From positions 1 through 64,000 of the forward strand of contig NZ_FOLN01000012.1 in NCBI RefSeq assembly GCF_900112395.1: a stretch of DNA of 64,000 nt, in the 5' to 3' direction. The position numbers and the translations under genes were made by a program. Positions 35,338-44,448 of the stretch are shown piece after piece. The notes below the pieces were generated by a model that worked only from the letters and a program-made list of their open reading frames with translations, was not told the origin of the DNA and did not search any database. This DNA comes from Algibacter lectus (lineage in GTDB: Bacteria > Bacteroidota > Bacteroidia > Flavobacteriales > Flavobacteriaceae). Position 1 is the first letter of the stretch. Each line of letters starts with the position of its first letter.

Positions 35338-35640
35338 ATGAAACTTTTAAGTTTTGGTCGCGATTTTAAACCCGATCAACAAGTTATTCTACGAGATTAC
35401 CTAGCCATAGAACGTACACGTTTAGCAAATGAACGCACATTGCTATCCTACATACGTTCGTCGCTTTATTTACTCTTAGGAAGTCTCGCTTTGTATCAGG
35501 TTAAAGAATTTCCAAACTTTAAATATTTAACTATTATCGGTTTAGTTTTTAGTGTCTTATTTTTTATTATTGGAGTGTACAGGTTCTCCATGCTTAAAAG
35601 AAGCTTAAAGCGTCTGTATTATATGGCAGAGGAGAAGTAG
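35338..35640 (+). CDS. DUF202 (YidH-type) membrane protein
   Basis: 100 residues. The conserved LAIERTRLANERTLLSYIRSSL segment is the DUF202 signature, followed by two membrane helices (LYLLLGSLALYQV; YLTIIGLVFSVLFFIIGVY) and a basic tail. Function unknown; small inner-membrane protein. It stands alone, divergent from DUF2911 and convergent with gatB/aspS. Confidence 0.88.
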   Translation: MKLLSFGRDFKPDQQVILRDYLAIERTRLANERTLLSYIRSSLYLLLGSLALYQVKEFPNFKYLTIIGLVFSVLFFIIGVYRFSMLKRSLKRLYYMAEEK

Positions 35641-35754
35641 TGTGGTAGTTGTTTGTTAATAATTTTTGGTTGTGAGGTGATTGTATTCGCTTGGTTACTT
35701 TAGTATCTCTAGTTTTTTCGATGTTTGTTAATGTTGTCTCTTAGTTCTTTATAA

Positions 35755-35786
35755 CAAAAAAAGCCTCAGAATTAACTGAAGCTTTT
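35755..35786 (-). terminator. terminator after gatB/aspS
   Basis: Minus strand: an imperfect stem (AAAAGCTTCAG...CTGAGGCTTTTTTT) with a T-run. It lies about 30 bases past the stop codon of the fusion gene. Confidence 0.7.
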
Positions 35787-35815
35787 AGTTTTATTTTAAA
35801 TGAAATTTAAAAGTG

Positions 35816-38800
35816 CTACTTGCGCATCACTTTAACATTCATTTCTTCTATTTTTCTATCAGATAATAATGAAGGTGCTCCAAAAAGTAAATCTTCACTA
35901 GTTCCTGTTTTTGGAAATGCCATAACCTCTCTAATAGATGCTTTTTTCTCTAAAATCATCATTAATCGGTCTACACCCCAAGCAATTCCGCCGTGTGGTG
36001 GTGCTCCATAATGGAAGGCTTTATACATAGTACCAACGCTTTTAAGCATTTCTTCCTTGTTGTAACCCATATTCTTGTATGTGGCTTCTAAAATTTCTGG
36101 TTTGTGTGCACGAACAGAGCCTCCTCCAATTTCGTAACCATTCAGAATTAAATCATATTGCTGTGCAATAATGCTTCCAATTTCATCTTCGTTACCATTC
36201 ATATGCTTCTCAATATCATATATTGCAGGCATTGAGAACGGGTTGTGCGTAAACGTCCAACGGCCTTCATCTGTTTTTTCAAACATCGGAAAATCTACCA
36301 CCCAAGCAGGTCGTAATTCTTTAGGGTTAATCAAACGTAACATGCTTCCTAACTCTTGGCGCACCGCATCCAAAGCTTTGTTAGCTGTTTCATAATCGGC
36401 AGCCGAGAAAAACACAATATCACCAACTTTAGCGTTGGTAGTTTTTATAATTCCAGCAGCAATATCTTCACCTAAAAACTTGATAATTGGCGATTGTAAA
36501 TCATTTTCATTTACAATAATATATGCTAAACCGCCTAAACCATGTTGTTGTGCAATGCCGGTAAGTTTTTCAATTTGTCCTTTAGATAAACGTTTTTTGC
36601 CTTGTTCTTCGGCAGAAACTTTTATACATTTTACAATACCACCTTCATCAATAGGTTTGCTAAATACTTGGAAACTAGTGTCTTTTACAATTTCTGTAAT
36701 ATCTTGTAATTTTAATCCGAAACGTAAATCTGGACGGTCGCAACCGTAAAAATCCATGGCTTCCTTATATGTAATTACTTCAAACGGATGTAAAACCCAT
36801 TTTTTTCCATAAATTTTCTTCACAATCGCGTTAAACATTTTCGTGTTTAAATCGATAATTTGTTGCATACTCGCGTAAGCCATTTCTATATCGAGCTGTG
36901 TAAATTCTGGTTGGCGATCACCACGAGAATCTTCATCTCTAAAACAACGTGCAATTTGGAAATATTTCTCATAACCACTAACCATCAACATTTGTTTAAA
37001 CTGTTGTGGGGCTTGTGGTAACGTGTAAAATGCGCCAGCTTGTTTACGAGTTGGTACAATAAACTCACGAGCGCCTTCATCGGTACCAGCGCTTAAAATA
37101 GGGGTTTCAATTTCAAGGAATTCTTGATCGTCTAAAATATCACGCATCATTTTAATCACCTTATGGCGATTCACGATTACACGACGTACATCATCATTTC
37201 TGTGATCTAAATATTTATATTGAAAACGAACATTTTCATTTGTTTTTGTAGCGCGTTTAATTTCAAAAGGAAGCGTTTTAGAGAGGTTCAAGATATCTAA
37301 ATCGGTTGCTTCTAATTCTATAGTTCCTGTTTTTAAAGCCGCATTATAGTCGTCTTCTTTACGTTGAACAATAGTACCAGTCACGGTAATAACAGATTCT
37401 GGCTTAAGTTTTACAAGCTCGTCTAAATTGGCGAAAGATTCTCGGCTTAAACGGACTTGGAAAATTTGAGTACTCGAATCGCGTAAATCAATAAACATTA
37501 ATTCACCATGATCTCGTACAGAAGAAACCCATCCAGAAAAAGTAACCGTTTCTGCAATGTTATCTTCAGATACATCTGAGATTAAATGCGTTCTATATTC
37601 GTCTTTTATAATCAAAGGAATTTCTGGTAGAACTTCCTCTTCTTTTTGTTTTACAGTTTGAACTTTGTTCGTATCTGGTTGTTGACTAGTGGCAACGGCT
37701 TCAATATTAGCTCCAGAAGTTTGAACTTGTTTTAAAATCCCTTCACGAATTACTTTTCCTGAAGCACCTTTACCAATTATAGCAATTACCTTTCCTACTA
37801 AAATACCTGCTTTTCCTTGGTTTCCAGATTTAATATCATTGGCAACAGCTTCATTTTCAGAAATGACTTTAGCAATGGCATTCTCTATTTTTTCTTCGGA
37901 AATAGTATTGGCTTCAAAATACGTTTTGTAATCGAATTTTGAATCTTCTAACAACGACTTAATAGCGTTTTGAGCTAAAACAGGCGTTACATTTTCGTTT
38001 TTAAATAAGCTAAAAATTTCTATAAAGTCAGCAATATTTTCAATGCTTGTATAGTCTTCTGCTTTAATATTATTGGTTAACGTTTTTGCAACGAATGATG
38101 GATCTTTCAATTCATTATTAATCGCAACAAAGGTTTCCGAACGTAATGAATCGGCTGTAAAAAACTTAGCATCCTGTGGTAAAACACCACCCTTTATTAA
38201 AATAGATTCTACAGCAAAAGGGAGTGTGCTTAAATCAACATCAATAGATTCTACAACGTCTTTAATGCTTACAAAAGGTAAATCTGGCTCCGAAATAAAA
38301 CGGTAATCGGCCTCAAATTCCTTTTTTCGCATGGTTTTAGTTTGCTTTAAATCGGCATCCCAAAGCACCGTAGTTTGGTCTGGTCTAAAAGCTTTATTCT
38401 CGATGTAATAATTAAGTTGCTTTTCTACTTCTTCCTTCAAAGCATCAATCATAAACTTAAACGAGTTTAAGTTTTTAATCTCAGTTCTCGGGTTTAGTTC
38501 GTAGCTCTGTTTTTTACGAAGCGATACAGAAACATCCGATTTAAACTCTCCTTTTTCAAGGTTAGCTTCAGATATTTTTAAGTTTTGAACAATACGCTGA
38601 ATGTATTGCGCATAGGTTGAAGCATCTTCAATATGGCGAATACAAGGTTCTGTAACAATTTCAATAAGTGGAACACCTGCTTTGTTGAAATCAACTAGAG
38701 ATATTTTTTTCTCATGCATCAATTTCGCAGCATCTTCCTCAATGTGAACTTGCGTTAAATTCACCGTAAATTGCGATCCATCATTTCTGAAACAAGATAC

Positions 38801-39151
38801 TTGTCCGTCAGGAATAACAGGATTATGAAACTGTGTAATTTGTATGTTTTTCGGGTTGTCTGGGTATTCGTAATGTTTTCTATCCCAAGAAATCACTTCG
38901 TTTTCAAACGTAGATTTCACCGCTTTACCAAAGTAAATAGCCTTTGTAATAGCTGCTTTATTAATCGATGGTAAAACACCCATTTGGCCAGTACAAACCG
39001 AACAAATGTTTTGGTTAGGTGTGTCTATTTCTTCGTTTGGACAAGAACAGAATAATTTTGATTTTGTGTTTAATCGTACGTGTGTTTCCAGACCGATTAC
39101 TAACTCTAATTCGTGCTTTTTAAGTAGCTCGTTTAATTGCTCTAATTCCAT
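35816..39151 (-). CDS. gatB/aspS: bifunctional GatB / aspartate--tRNA ligase fusion
   Basis: 1111 residues. Residues 1-~480 are GatB (LVIGLETHVRLNTKSKLFC, AGVPLIEIVTEPCI, C-terminal YqeY-like tail AGILVGKVIAIIGKGASGKVI). After a ~35-residue linker (SQQPDTNKVQTVKQKEEEVLPE) a complete bacterial-type AspRS follows: OB fold (TVTFSGWVSSVRDHGELMFIDLRD), class II motif 2 (RCFRDEDSRGDRQPEFTQLDIE) and motif 3 (GIAWGVDRLMMIL). GatB takes part in converting misacylated Asp-tRNAAsn or Glu-tRNAGln to the amide form; AspRS makes Asp-tRNA. The fusion is known in Flavobacteriia. The stop of gatA overlaps its ATG by one base. Confidence 0.95.
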   Translation of the reverse strand: MELEQLNELLKKHELELVIGLETHVRLNTKSKLFCSCPNEEIDTPNQNICSVCTGQMGVLPSINKAAITKAIYFGKAVKSTFENEVISWDRKHYEYPDNPKNIQITQFHNPVIPDGQVSCFRNDGSQFTVNLTQVHIEEDAAKLMHEKKISLVDFNKAGVPLIEIVTEPCIRHIEDASTYAQYIQRIVQNLKISEANLEKGEFKSDVSVSLRKKQSYELNPRTEIKNLNSFKFMIDALKEEVEKQLNYYIENKAFRPDQTTVLWDADLKQTKTMRKKEFEADYRFISEPDLPFVSIKDVVESIDVDLSTLPFAVESILIKGGVLPQDAKFFTADSLRSETFVAINNELKDPSFVAKTLTNNIKAEDYTSIENIADFIEIFSLFKNENVTPVLAQNAIKSLLEDSKFDYKTYFEANTISEEKIENAIAKVISENEAVANDIKSGNQGKAGILVGKVIAIIGKGASGKVIREGILKQVQTSGANIEAVATSQQPDTNKVQTVKQKEEEVLPEIPLIIKDEYRTHLISDVSEDNIAETVTFSGWVSSVRDHGELMFIDLRDSSTQIFQVRLSRESFANLDELVKLKPESVITVTGTIVQRKEDDYNAALKTGTIELEATDLDILNLSKTLPFEIKRATKTNENVRFQYKYLDHRNDDVRRVIVNRHKVIKMMRDILDDQEFLEIETPILSAGTDEGAREFIVPTRKQAGAFYTLPQAPQQFKQMLMVSGYEKYFQIARCFRDEDSRGDRQPEFTQLDIEMAYASMQQIIDLNTKMFNAIVKKIYGKKWVLHPFEVITYKEAMDFYGCDRPDLRFGLKLQDITEIVKDTSFQVFSKPIDEGGIVKCIKVSAEEQGKKRLSKGQIEKLTGIAQQHGLGGLAYIIVNENDLQSPIIKFLGEDIAAGIIKTTNAKVGDIVFFSAADYETANKALDAVRQELGSMLRLINPKELRPAWVVDFPMFEKTDEGRWTFTHNPFSMPAIYDIEKHMNGNEDEIGSIIAQQYDLILNGYEIGGGSVRAHKPEILEATYKNMGYNKEEMLKSVGTMYKAFHYGAPPHGGIAWGVDRLMMILEKKASIREVMAFPKTGTSEDLLFGAPSLLSDRKIEEMNVKVMRK

Positions 39152-40551
39152 TATATCGTATCTTTTAAGAAGTTAGCAAACTTCAAAACGAGTTCGTCAT
39201 TATGTTTTGCTGCCGTAATTTGTAAACCAGTTGCTGTACCTTGTGGAACAGTTAAAGTGGGTAATTGCCCTAAGCTGAAACCAACGGTATAAGCATCGGA
39301 TAAATACATGGCGTGCGGATCTTTTAAACTGTCGCCAATTTTTGGAGGCGTATTTGGTGTTACCGGTGAAAGTATGATATCTACATCTTTAAAATCATCT
39401 TCGAAATTAGCCGAAATGGTATCGCGAAGTGCTAAACCTTTCAAATAAATTTCATCGGAAAATCCTTGAGATAATACTTGATTTCCACCAACGATACGGC
39501 GTTTTGTTTCTTCGGAAAAATTCTCCGAACGTGTTACCGAATAGGTTTCTTTTAGATTATCACCTTCAATTCTGTTACCGTAATTTGTACCGTCTAAACG
39601 CGATAGGTTTGAAGCGGTTTCGGCCATAGCCAAAGTATAATATGTAGATACTAAAGTTTCAGATTCAAAGAAGTCTAATGCTTTAACTTCAATACCTTTT
39701 GCTTTAATTTTTTCGATAGCTTGTAAAAAATCAGCTTTTACTTTGGGATCAATCGCTGGGCTTTCAATAAAGTTTTTAAAGTATCCAACGGTTTTGATAC
39801 CTTCGGAATTTAAAAGTTGCGCCTGAGATATTTCCGCGGAAGCGTAAGAGGTTTGATCTTTAATATCTTTGCCACTCATTACGTTTAGTACAATACGAAT
39901 ATCTTCGATAGATTGTGCAATAGGTCCAACGCAGTCTGTAGACGATGCATAAGCCATTAAACCATAACGAGAAATACGACCGTAACTTGGTTTTAAACCA
40001 TAAACATTATTGTAGCCAGCAGGTTGGCGAACCGAACCTCCTGTATCTCCACCAATAGAAAAAACGGTGTAATTTTTTGCAACATTTACTGCAGAACCAC
40101 CACTAGAACCACCACCAACTAAATCGGGGTTTATAGCGTTTTTTACCGCGCCAAAAATGGTGTTTTCTGAAGATGAACCATGACCAAAACTATCGCAATT
40201 TTCTTTTACCAAAGGAATAGCTCCTGCATTCAATAAATTTTGAATGGCCGTTGCCGTATATGCAGCTTTGTAGTTTTTTAACAGGTTAGAACTCGCCGTT
40301 GTTAGCGTGCCCTGAACCATGTAAACATCTTTAATACCAAAAGGAATGCCTTCTAGCAAACCAATAGTTTCGCCGTTGGCAATTTTAGCATCTACTTTGG
40401 CTGCTAAATCTAGCGCCATAGTATCTAACATGGCGTTAACCGTGTTGTGCGTATTTTGTTTTAATTGGGCTAATTTGTCTTGCACTAATGCTGTGCAAGT
40501 TATTTCTTTATCCACCAATTGCTGATGGATTTTGAGTATTTGAGAATCCAT
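39151..40551 (-). CDS. gatA: Asp/Glu-tRNA amidotransferase subunit A
   Basis: 466 residues. Amidase-signature enzyme that releases ammonia from glutamine for GatCAB. The Ser-cisSer-Lys catalytic set is visible: Lys in GIPFGIKDVYM, Ser in GGGSSGGSAVNVA and the second Ser in GGDTGGSVRQPAGYNNVYGLKPSYG. It ends at the start of gatB/aspS (1-base overlap) and begins 2 bases after the unknown 89-residue gene, so all three are one operon. GatC is not found nearby. Confidence 0.95.
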   Translation of the reverse strand: MDSQILKIHQQLVDKEITCTALVQDKLAQLKQNTHNTVNAMLDTMALDLAAKVDAKIANGETIGLLEGIPFGIKDVYMVQGTLTTASSNLLKNYKAAYTATAIQNLLNAGAIPLVKENCDSFGHGSSSENTIFGAVKNAINPDLVGGGSSGGSAVNVAKNYTVFSIGGDTGGSVRQPAGYNNVYGLKPSYGRISRYGLMAYASSTDCVGPIAQSIEDIRIVLNVMSGKDIKDQTSYASAEISQAQLLNSEGIKTVGYFKNFIESPAIDPKVKADFLQAIEKIKAKGIEVKALDFFESETLVSTYYTLAMAETASNLSRLDGTNYGNRIEGDNLKETYSVTRSENFSEETKRRIVGGNQVLSQGFSDEIYLKGLALRDTISANFEDDFKDVDIILSPVTPNTPPKIGDSLKDPHAMYLSDAYTVGFSLGQLPTLTVPQGTATGLQITAAKHNDELVLKFANFLKDTI

Positions 40552-40553
40552 AT

Positions 40554-40823
40554 TTATTCTTCTATCACTTTAGAGACTACTAAATATCCGTTTTTTTCCT
40601 TCGGAAAGTTTTCGATGATGATCTGTTTTTCAATTACAGAACTTTCAATAACAACATCGTCTCTTAAATCGTTTATTGAGACAGAATTATTATGATTATT
40701 ATTAAAGGTATTATTATTTGTTGGCTGTGCATTTTTAATCACATCAAATAATTTGTTGACAGCCTCGGAGGGTTGTGCACCTTTAATACTCGACAGAATG
40801 TCGACGGTCATAATTTTACTCAT
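40554..40823 (-). CDS. small unknown protein upstream of gatA
   Basis: 89 residues: helical N-terminus (TVDILSSIKGAQPSEAVNKLFDVIKNAQ), an Asn-rich linker (TNNNTFNNNHNNSVS) and a C-terminal segment (EKQIIIENFPKEKNGYLVVSKVIEE). It occupies the place where gatC might be expected, but I see none of the GatC family pattern. It is followed by gatA after 2 bases, so co-expression is likely. Function unknown; a TAnnTTTG-like box (40864-40871) lies upstream. Confidence 0.65.
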   Translation of the reverse strand: MSKIMTVDILSSIKGAQPSEAVNKLFDVIKNAQPTNNNTFNNNHNNSVSINDLRDDVVIESSVIEKQIIIENFPKEKNGYLVVSKVIEE

Positions 40824-40863
40824 GTCTTAATTTTTATATTACTAAGTGAAACTTATAAGCTAG

Positions 40864-40871
40864 CAAAATTA
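40864..40871 (-). promoter_or_regulatory. -7 promoter-like element of the gatA operon
   Basis: Minus strand TAATTTTG matches TAnnTTTG, 41 bases before the ATG of the 89-residue gene. No convincing -33 TTG was found at standard spacing. Confidence 0.35.
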
Positions 40872-41085
40872 CGAAAGTTTTTATTGGTGCGGAAGCTTAT
40901 GCAATGTAAAGTTAGAATGCTATTTTATTGATGAAATGCCCTATGAAAATGCAGGTTATTCCCGAAATTGATGATAAATTTATATTCAAAAATGGTATTA
41001 TTTAAAAATATGAAAGTATTAACCTTTTGGTGGAAATGTTAAACCCTATAGTTTATGTGGTTTTATGATCTAAAAAAGATGCGTT

Positions 41086-42291
41086 TTATGCTGCTGCTAA
41101 ACGTGTTTTTCTTTTCAAAACAACAAAAACAAGAATAGATAAAATACCAAAAAGTGAAAATCCAATAAACAGTGGTAAAACCGATGTTTTTACAAAAGTG
41201 CCAATATAATGTGCAATAGGTACCGCTAAAACAGTTGATAAAAAACCATTTATTGCAGCTCCAATTCCTGCAATATGCCCGATAGGTTGCATGGCTAATG
41301 CTCGTAAATTTCCAAATAAAAAACCAACAGCAAAAAACTGTAAAGCTAAAAATGAGATAAGAGTATAAATACTTGGGTTTTGTCCAGATGAAAATAAAAC
41401 CACATATAATACCGAAATAAAAGCATAAGCTAGAGTAGAGTAATATGCAATTTTCATCATGCCAAATCGCTCAACAAGTTGGCTATTTAAAAATGTGGCA
41501 AAACCAATAGAGATCGCAAGACTGGCAAAAATATATGGAAACATTTCAGCTAAATCATATTGCTCTTGAAAAATTTGTTGCGAGGTACTTAAATATACCA
41601 TAAACGAGCCGGTAATAAAACCTGAAACTAGAGTAAATGCTACAGATTCTTTATATTTAAAAAACTCTTTAGCTCCATTTACAAATAGATGCGAAGAGAA
41701 TTTTATACGTTTTTCTTTTGGTAAAGTTTCGGGTTGTCTCAGCCAAAACCAAATCATGATGATTAAACCAAAAATTAGGTTGAAGTAAAATATAGCTTGC
41801 CAATTAAAAAGGTTCATTAAAAATTGACCAAACATAGGAGCTATAACCGGGACTAAAATGAAAAACATAACTACAAAAGATAAAATTTTAGCCATGTAAT
41901 CGCCACTAAATTCATCACGCACCATAGAGGTACTTAAACTTCTTGGTGAAGACAAGCCAATACCTTGTAGAATACGTCCAAAAAGCATCATTTCGTAACT
42001 TTCTGTTGTTACACAAATAATACTGGCAATAATAAAAACAATAAACCCAACGTAAACAATGGGTTTACGACCAAAACTATCTGAAATAGGTCCAAAAATA
42101 AGTTGGCCAAAACCGATGCCTAAAAAAATCATGGTGATCAAAAGCTGATTCTGGCTTGAGCTTGTAGCGCCTAGCGAGGCTCCAATTTCGGGTAAAGCTG
42201 GCAAAAGCGCATCGATCGTTAAGGCAACAATAGACATTAAGGATGCCATTAAAGCCACGAATTCAAACTTTACTTTTTTGATTTTTTCCAT
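41086..42291 (-). CDS. Bcr/CflA family MFS multidrug transporter
   Basis: 401 residues from ATG 42291 (MEKIKKVKFEFVALMASLMSIVALTIDALLPALPEIG); the longer frame to 42330 would include the promoter-like box at 42296-42303. Twelve predicted membrane segments; the MFS loop motif is GPISDSFGRKPIVYVG, and DALLPALPEI in helix 1 is typical of Bcr/CflA exporters. Likely a proton-driven drug or small-molecule exporter. Divergent from a Crp-family regulator with a ~100-base shared upstream region, which suggests regulation by it. Confidence 0.9.
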   Translation of the reverse strand: MEKIKKVKFEFVALMASLMSIVALTIDALLPALPEIGASLGATSSSQNQLLITMIFLGIGFGQLIFGPISDSFGRKPIVYVGFIVFIIASIICVTTESYEMMLFGRILQGIGLSSPRSLSTSMVRDEFSGDYMAKILSFVVMFFILVPVIAPMFGQFLMNLFNWQAIFYFNLIFGLIIMIWFWLRQPETLPKEKRIKFSSHLFVNGAKEFFKYKESVAFTLVSGFITGSFMVYLSTSQQIFQEQYDLAEMFPYIFASLAISIGFATFLNSQLVERFGMMKIAYYSTLAYAFISVLYVVLFSSGQNPSIYTLISFLALQFFAVGFLFGNLRALAMQPIGHIAGIGAAINGFLSTVLAVPIAHYIGTFVKTSVLPLFIGFSLFGILSILVFVVLKRKTRLAAA

Positions 42292-42295
42292 CGGG

Positions 42296-42303
42296 CAAAG
42301 GTA
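42296..42303 (-). promoter_or_regulatory. -7 promoter-like element before the MFS gene
   Basis: Minus strand TACCTTTG matches TAnnTTTG. A TTG lies 24 bases farther upstream (42328-42330), a longer spacing than usual. It is 4 bases before the ATG, so transcription would be nearly leaderless. Confidence 0.35.
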
Positions 42304-42340
42304 AAATATTATAAATCTACAGGTATTCAATTAACATTTA

Positions 42341-42369
42341 TTAACGTTATAATATTATCACTAAATTTG
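42341..42369 (+). promoter_or_regulatory. promoter of the Crp-family regulator gene
   Basis: TTA (42341-42343), 18 bases, then TAAATTTG (42362-42369), a full -7 match with one mismatch at -33. The ATG follows 20 bases later. Confidence 0.45.
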
Positions 42370-42389
42370 ATTCGAATAATTACATATAA

Positions 42390-42977
42390 ATGAATATAAA
42401 ACCGCTTTTAGATTATATAGAAAACCACGTAGATTTAACGCCTAAAGAAGAAGCGTTTTTAAAGTCTAAAGTGGTTTGTAGAAAATATTTAAAAGGGCAA
42501 TATATTATACAGCAAGGCGATGTGTGTAAACATGTTTGTTTTGTTATTTCGGGTTGTACCAAAACCTTTTATTTAGATAGAGAAGGTCAGGAGCATGTGT
42601 TATCTTTTGCAATAGAAAATTGGTGGACTTCCGATATGGGGAGTTTTATTTCGCAAACACCTGCCGATTATAATGTGCTATGTTTAGAGAATACAGAAGT
42701 TGTTATGTTTCTTTACGATAATTCGGAAATATTATATACCGAAATACCTAAACTAGAACGGTTTTTTAGACAAATAGTGGAGCGTGCATATACAGCTTCG
42801 CAAAAGCGAATTGTGCGCAGTTTTAGTCTTACTGCTAAAGAACGTTATATAATCTTTAAAAAAGAATATCCAAAAATCGAAAAACGTATTCCGCAATATT
42901 TAGTAGCATCATACCTTGGTATTACTAAAGAGTTTCTTAGTAAAATTAAAAGTCAGCTGGCTCAAAAAAGCCAATAA
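42390..42977 (+). CDS. Crp/Fnr family transcriptional regulator
   Basis: 195 residues. Cyclic-nucleotide-binding fold (KYLKGQYIIQQGDVCKHVCFVISGCTKTFYLDREGQEHVLSFAIENWWTSDMGSF) followed by a C-terminal helical helix-turn-helix (QYLVASYLGITKEFLSKIKSQLA). No Fe-S cysteine set like that of Fnr, and the phosphate-binding cassette is divergent, so the ligand is unclear. Many such regulators in Bacteroidota sit beside the transporter they control; here the divergent Bcr/CflA gene is the obvious target. Confidence 0.9.
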   Translation: MNIKPLLDYIENHVDLTPKEEAFLKSKVVCRKYLKGQYIIQQGDVCKHVCFVISGCTKTFYLDREGQEHVLSFAIENWWTSDMGSFISQTPADYNVLCLENTEVVMFLYDNSEILYTEIPKLERFFRQIVERAYTASQKRIVRSFSLTAKERYIIFKKEYPKIEKRIPQYLVASYLGITKEFLSKIKSQLAQKSQ

Positions 42978-43127
42978 TTCTTCATCTTAAAAAAAATATA
43001 ACTTCAGAGTAAAAGTAAATGTTAAACTAGATTAACATCATTTAATAATCTACTTCAATGTATAGTTTTTAAAAGCGTCGCACCTTTGTGGTATAATATA
43101 TAAACAGATAAATAAATTTATATCACA

Positions 43128-43706
43128 ATGAAAAATTCAATGAAAAATATAGCACTTGTTGCTTTTGTAGCGCTTTTTACATTTTCTTTTACAACTATTG
43201 AAAAGGATAAAAAAGAGATTAAAACAGAAAGTAGTAAAGTGGTTTGGAAAGGTTATAAAGTTACAGGTTCTCACGAAGGTACTATCGATATTAAGTCTGG
43301 TGCTTTAGATTTTGATGGCGATAAATTAATTGGCGGAAACATCACTATAGATATGACAACTTTAGTATCTACCGATTTAGAAGGCGAGTATAAAGGAAAA
43401 CTTGAAGGTCATTTAAAATCTGATGATTTCTTTGGTGTTGATACTCATAATACATCAACTTTAGAATTTACAGAGGTCAAGGCTTCAGGTAAAAACTCGT
43501 ATGATGTTACTGGAAAATTAACCATTAAAGGAAAAACAAATTCAGTAAAATTTACAATTTCTATTTATGGAAATAAAGCAACCGCAAACTTAAAAGTAGA
43601 TAGAACGAAATACGGTGTAAAGTATGGTTCTGCAAGCTTTTTTGATGATTTGAAAGATAAGGCTATTTACGATGAATTCGATTTAGTTGCCGATTTAGAG
43701 TTTTAA
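43128..43706 (+). CDS. YceI family periplasmic protein
   Basis: 192 residues. Signal peptide (MKNIALVAFVALFTFSFTTIE; a second ATG at 43140 is an alternative start) and the YceI lipocalin-like barrel: SSKVVWKGYKVTGSHEGTIDIKSGALDF, GGNITIDMTTLVSTDL, HLKSDDFFGVDTHNTSTLEFT and DLVADLEF. YceI proteins bind isoprenoid-like amphiphiles in the periplasm. Monocistronic, with its own terminator. Confidence 0.93.
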   Translation: MKNSMKNIALVAFVALFTFSFTTIEKDKKEIKTESSKVVWKGYKVTGSHEGTIDIKSGALDFDGDKLIGGNITIDMTTLVSTDLEGEYKGKLEGHLKSDDFFGVDTHNTSTLEFTEVKASGKNSYDVTGKLTIKGKTNSVKFTISIYGNKATANLKVDRTKYGVKYGSASFFDDLKDKAIYDEFDLVADLEF

Positions 43707-43734
43707 TAGCAGCCTAATTTTTTAGGTAAAAGAG

Positions 43735-43767
43735 AAAGACGTTCAGTAATGAACGTCTTTTTTTGTT
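43735..43767 (+). terminator. terminator after yceI-family gene
   Basis: A perfect 11-bp stem (43735-43745 with 43750-43760, AAAGACGTTCA / TGAACGTCTTT), GTAA loop, followed by T residues. Confidence 0.92.
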
Positions 43768-43774
43768 TTTAAGG

Positions 43775-43807
43775 TTTCTCTTTTAGATAATGAAAAGCCT
43801 ATCTTTG
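43775..43807 (+). promoter_or_regulatory. promoter of the solo helicase gene
   Basis: TTTC (43775-43778) and a perfect -7 box TATCTTTG (43800-43807) at about 21-base spacing; the ATG is 27 bases downstream. Confidence 0.5.
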
Positions 43808-43834
43808 AAAATCTATTAAAAGAAACTTCATTTT

Positions 43835-44446
43835 ATGTCATTTAAAAAACTAATTGAGCCATTAAAAGATACGCTTAAAACCAAAGGCATTGAAACGCCA
43901 TTGCCTCTTCAAAAGAAAATTTTGTCCAGAATTAAAGGTGGTTCGAGCATGTATGTTTATGCGCCAAAAGGTTCAGGGAAAACATCGAGCATAATTATAA
44001 GTGTTATTCAGAAACTGAAAAACGCTCATGAAGATGCGCCACGAGCCCTTATTTTTGTAAAAGACAAGCAAACAGCATTAGATTTGGAGTTAGAATTTAA
44101 TAGCTATAAGCGTGGTACCGATTTGCGTGTTTATTGTGCTTACGATGAAAAAAATATTGACGATCAACGTGATGAAATCTATTACGGTACCGATATTGTA
44201 ATTGCTACACCAAAGCGATTGAATAGATTGTTTTACTTAAATGCAGTAAATTTAAATAGACTACAAATGTGTATTGTAGACGACTCTGAATTTTTATTTA
44301 GAAATAATAATTTAGCTGAAGTAACTAGAACGCCAGAAAGTATTGGCAAATGTCAATATTTAGTATTTGCTGAAAAACCGGACGCTAGATACGCGCGCTG
44401 GCAAGATACCTTTATGTATAATGCCGAGATTGTAAATATGTTGTAG
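43835..44446 (+). CDS. single-domain DEAD-box-like helicase protein
   Basis: 203 residues comprising only the first RecA-like domain: Q-like motif (LPLQKKIL), Walker A APKGSGKTS, motif Ia-like RALIFVKDKQTALDLELEF and motif Ib IVIATPKRLNRL. The DEAD box is degenerate (IVDDSEFL) and there is no second RecA domain, so classical unwinding is unlikely unless a partner supplies it. The gene is intact, with its own promoter, so it does not look like a simple truncation. It could be a regulatory or RNA-binding paralogue. Confidence 0.82.
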   Translation: MSFKKLIEPLKDTLKTKGIETPLPLQKKILSRIKGGSSMYVYAPKGSGKTSSIIISVIQKLKNAHEDAPRALIFVKDKQTALDLELEFNSYKRGTDLRVYCAYDEKNIDDQRDEIYYGTDIVIATPKRLNRLFYLNAVNLNRLQMCIVDDSEFLFRNNNLAEVTRTPESIGKCQYLVFAEKPDARYARWQDTFMYNAEIVNML

Positions 44447-44448
44447 TG

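Noticed and set aside
40554-40823. GatC
   Set aside because: Position would fit, but the sequence lacks the GatC family pattern and has an Asn-rich linker.
40872-41085. possible short gene between the gatA operon and the MFS gene
   Set aside because: Only a ~24-residue frame without motif; nothing else supported.
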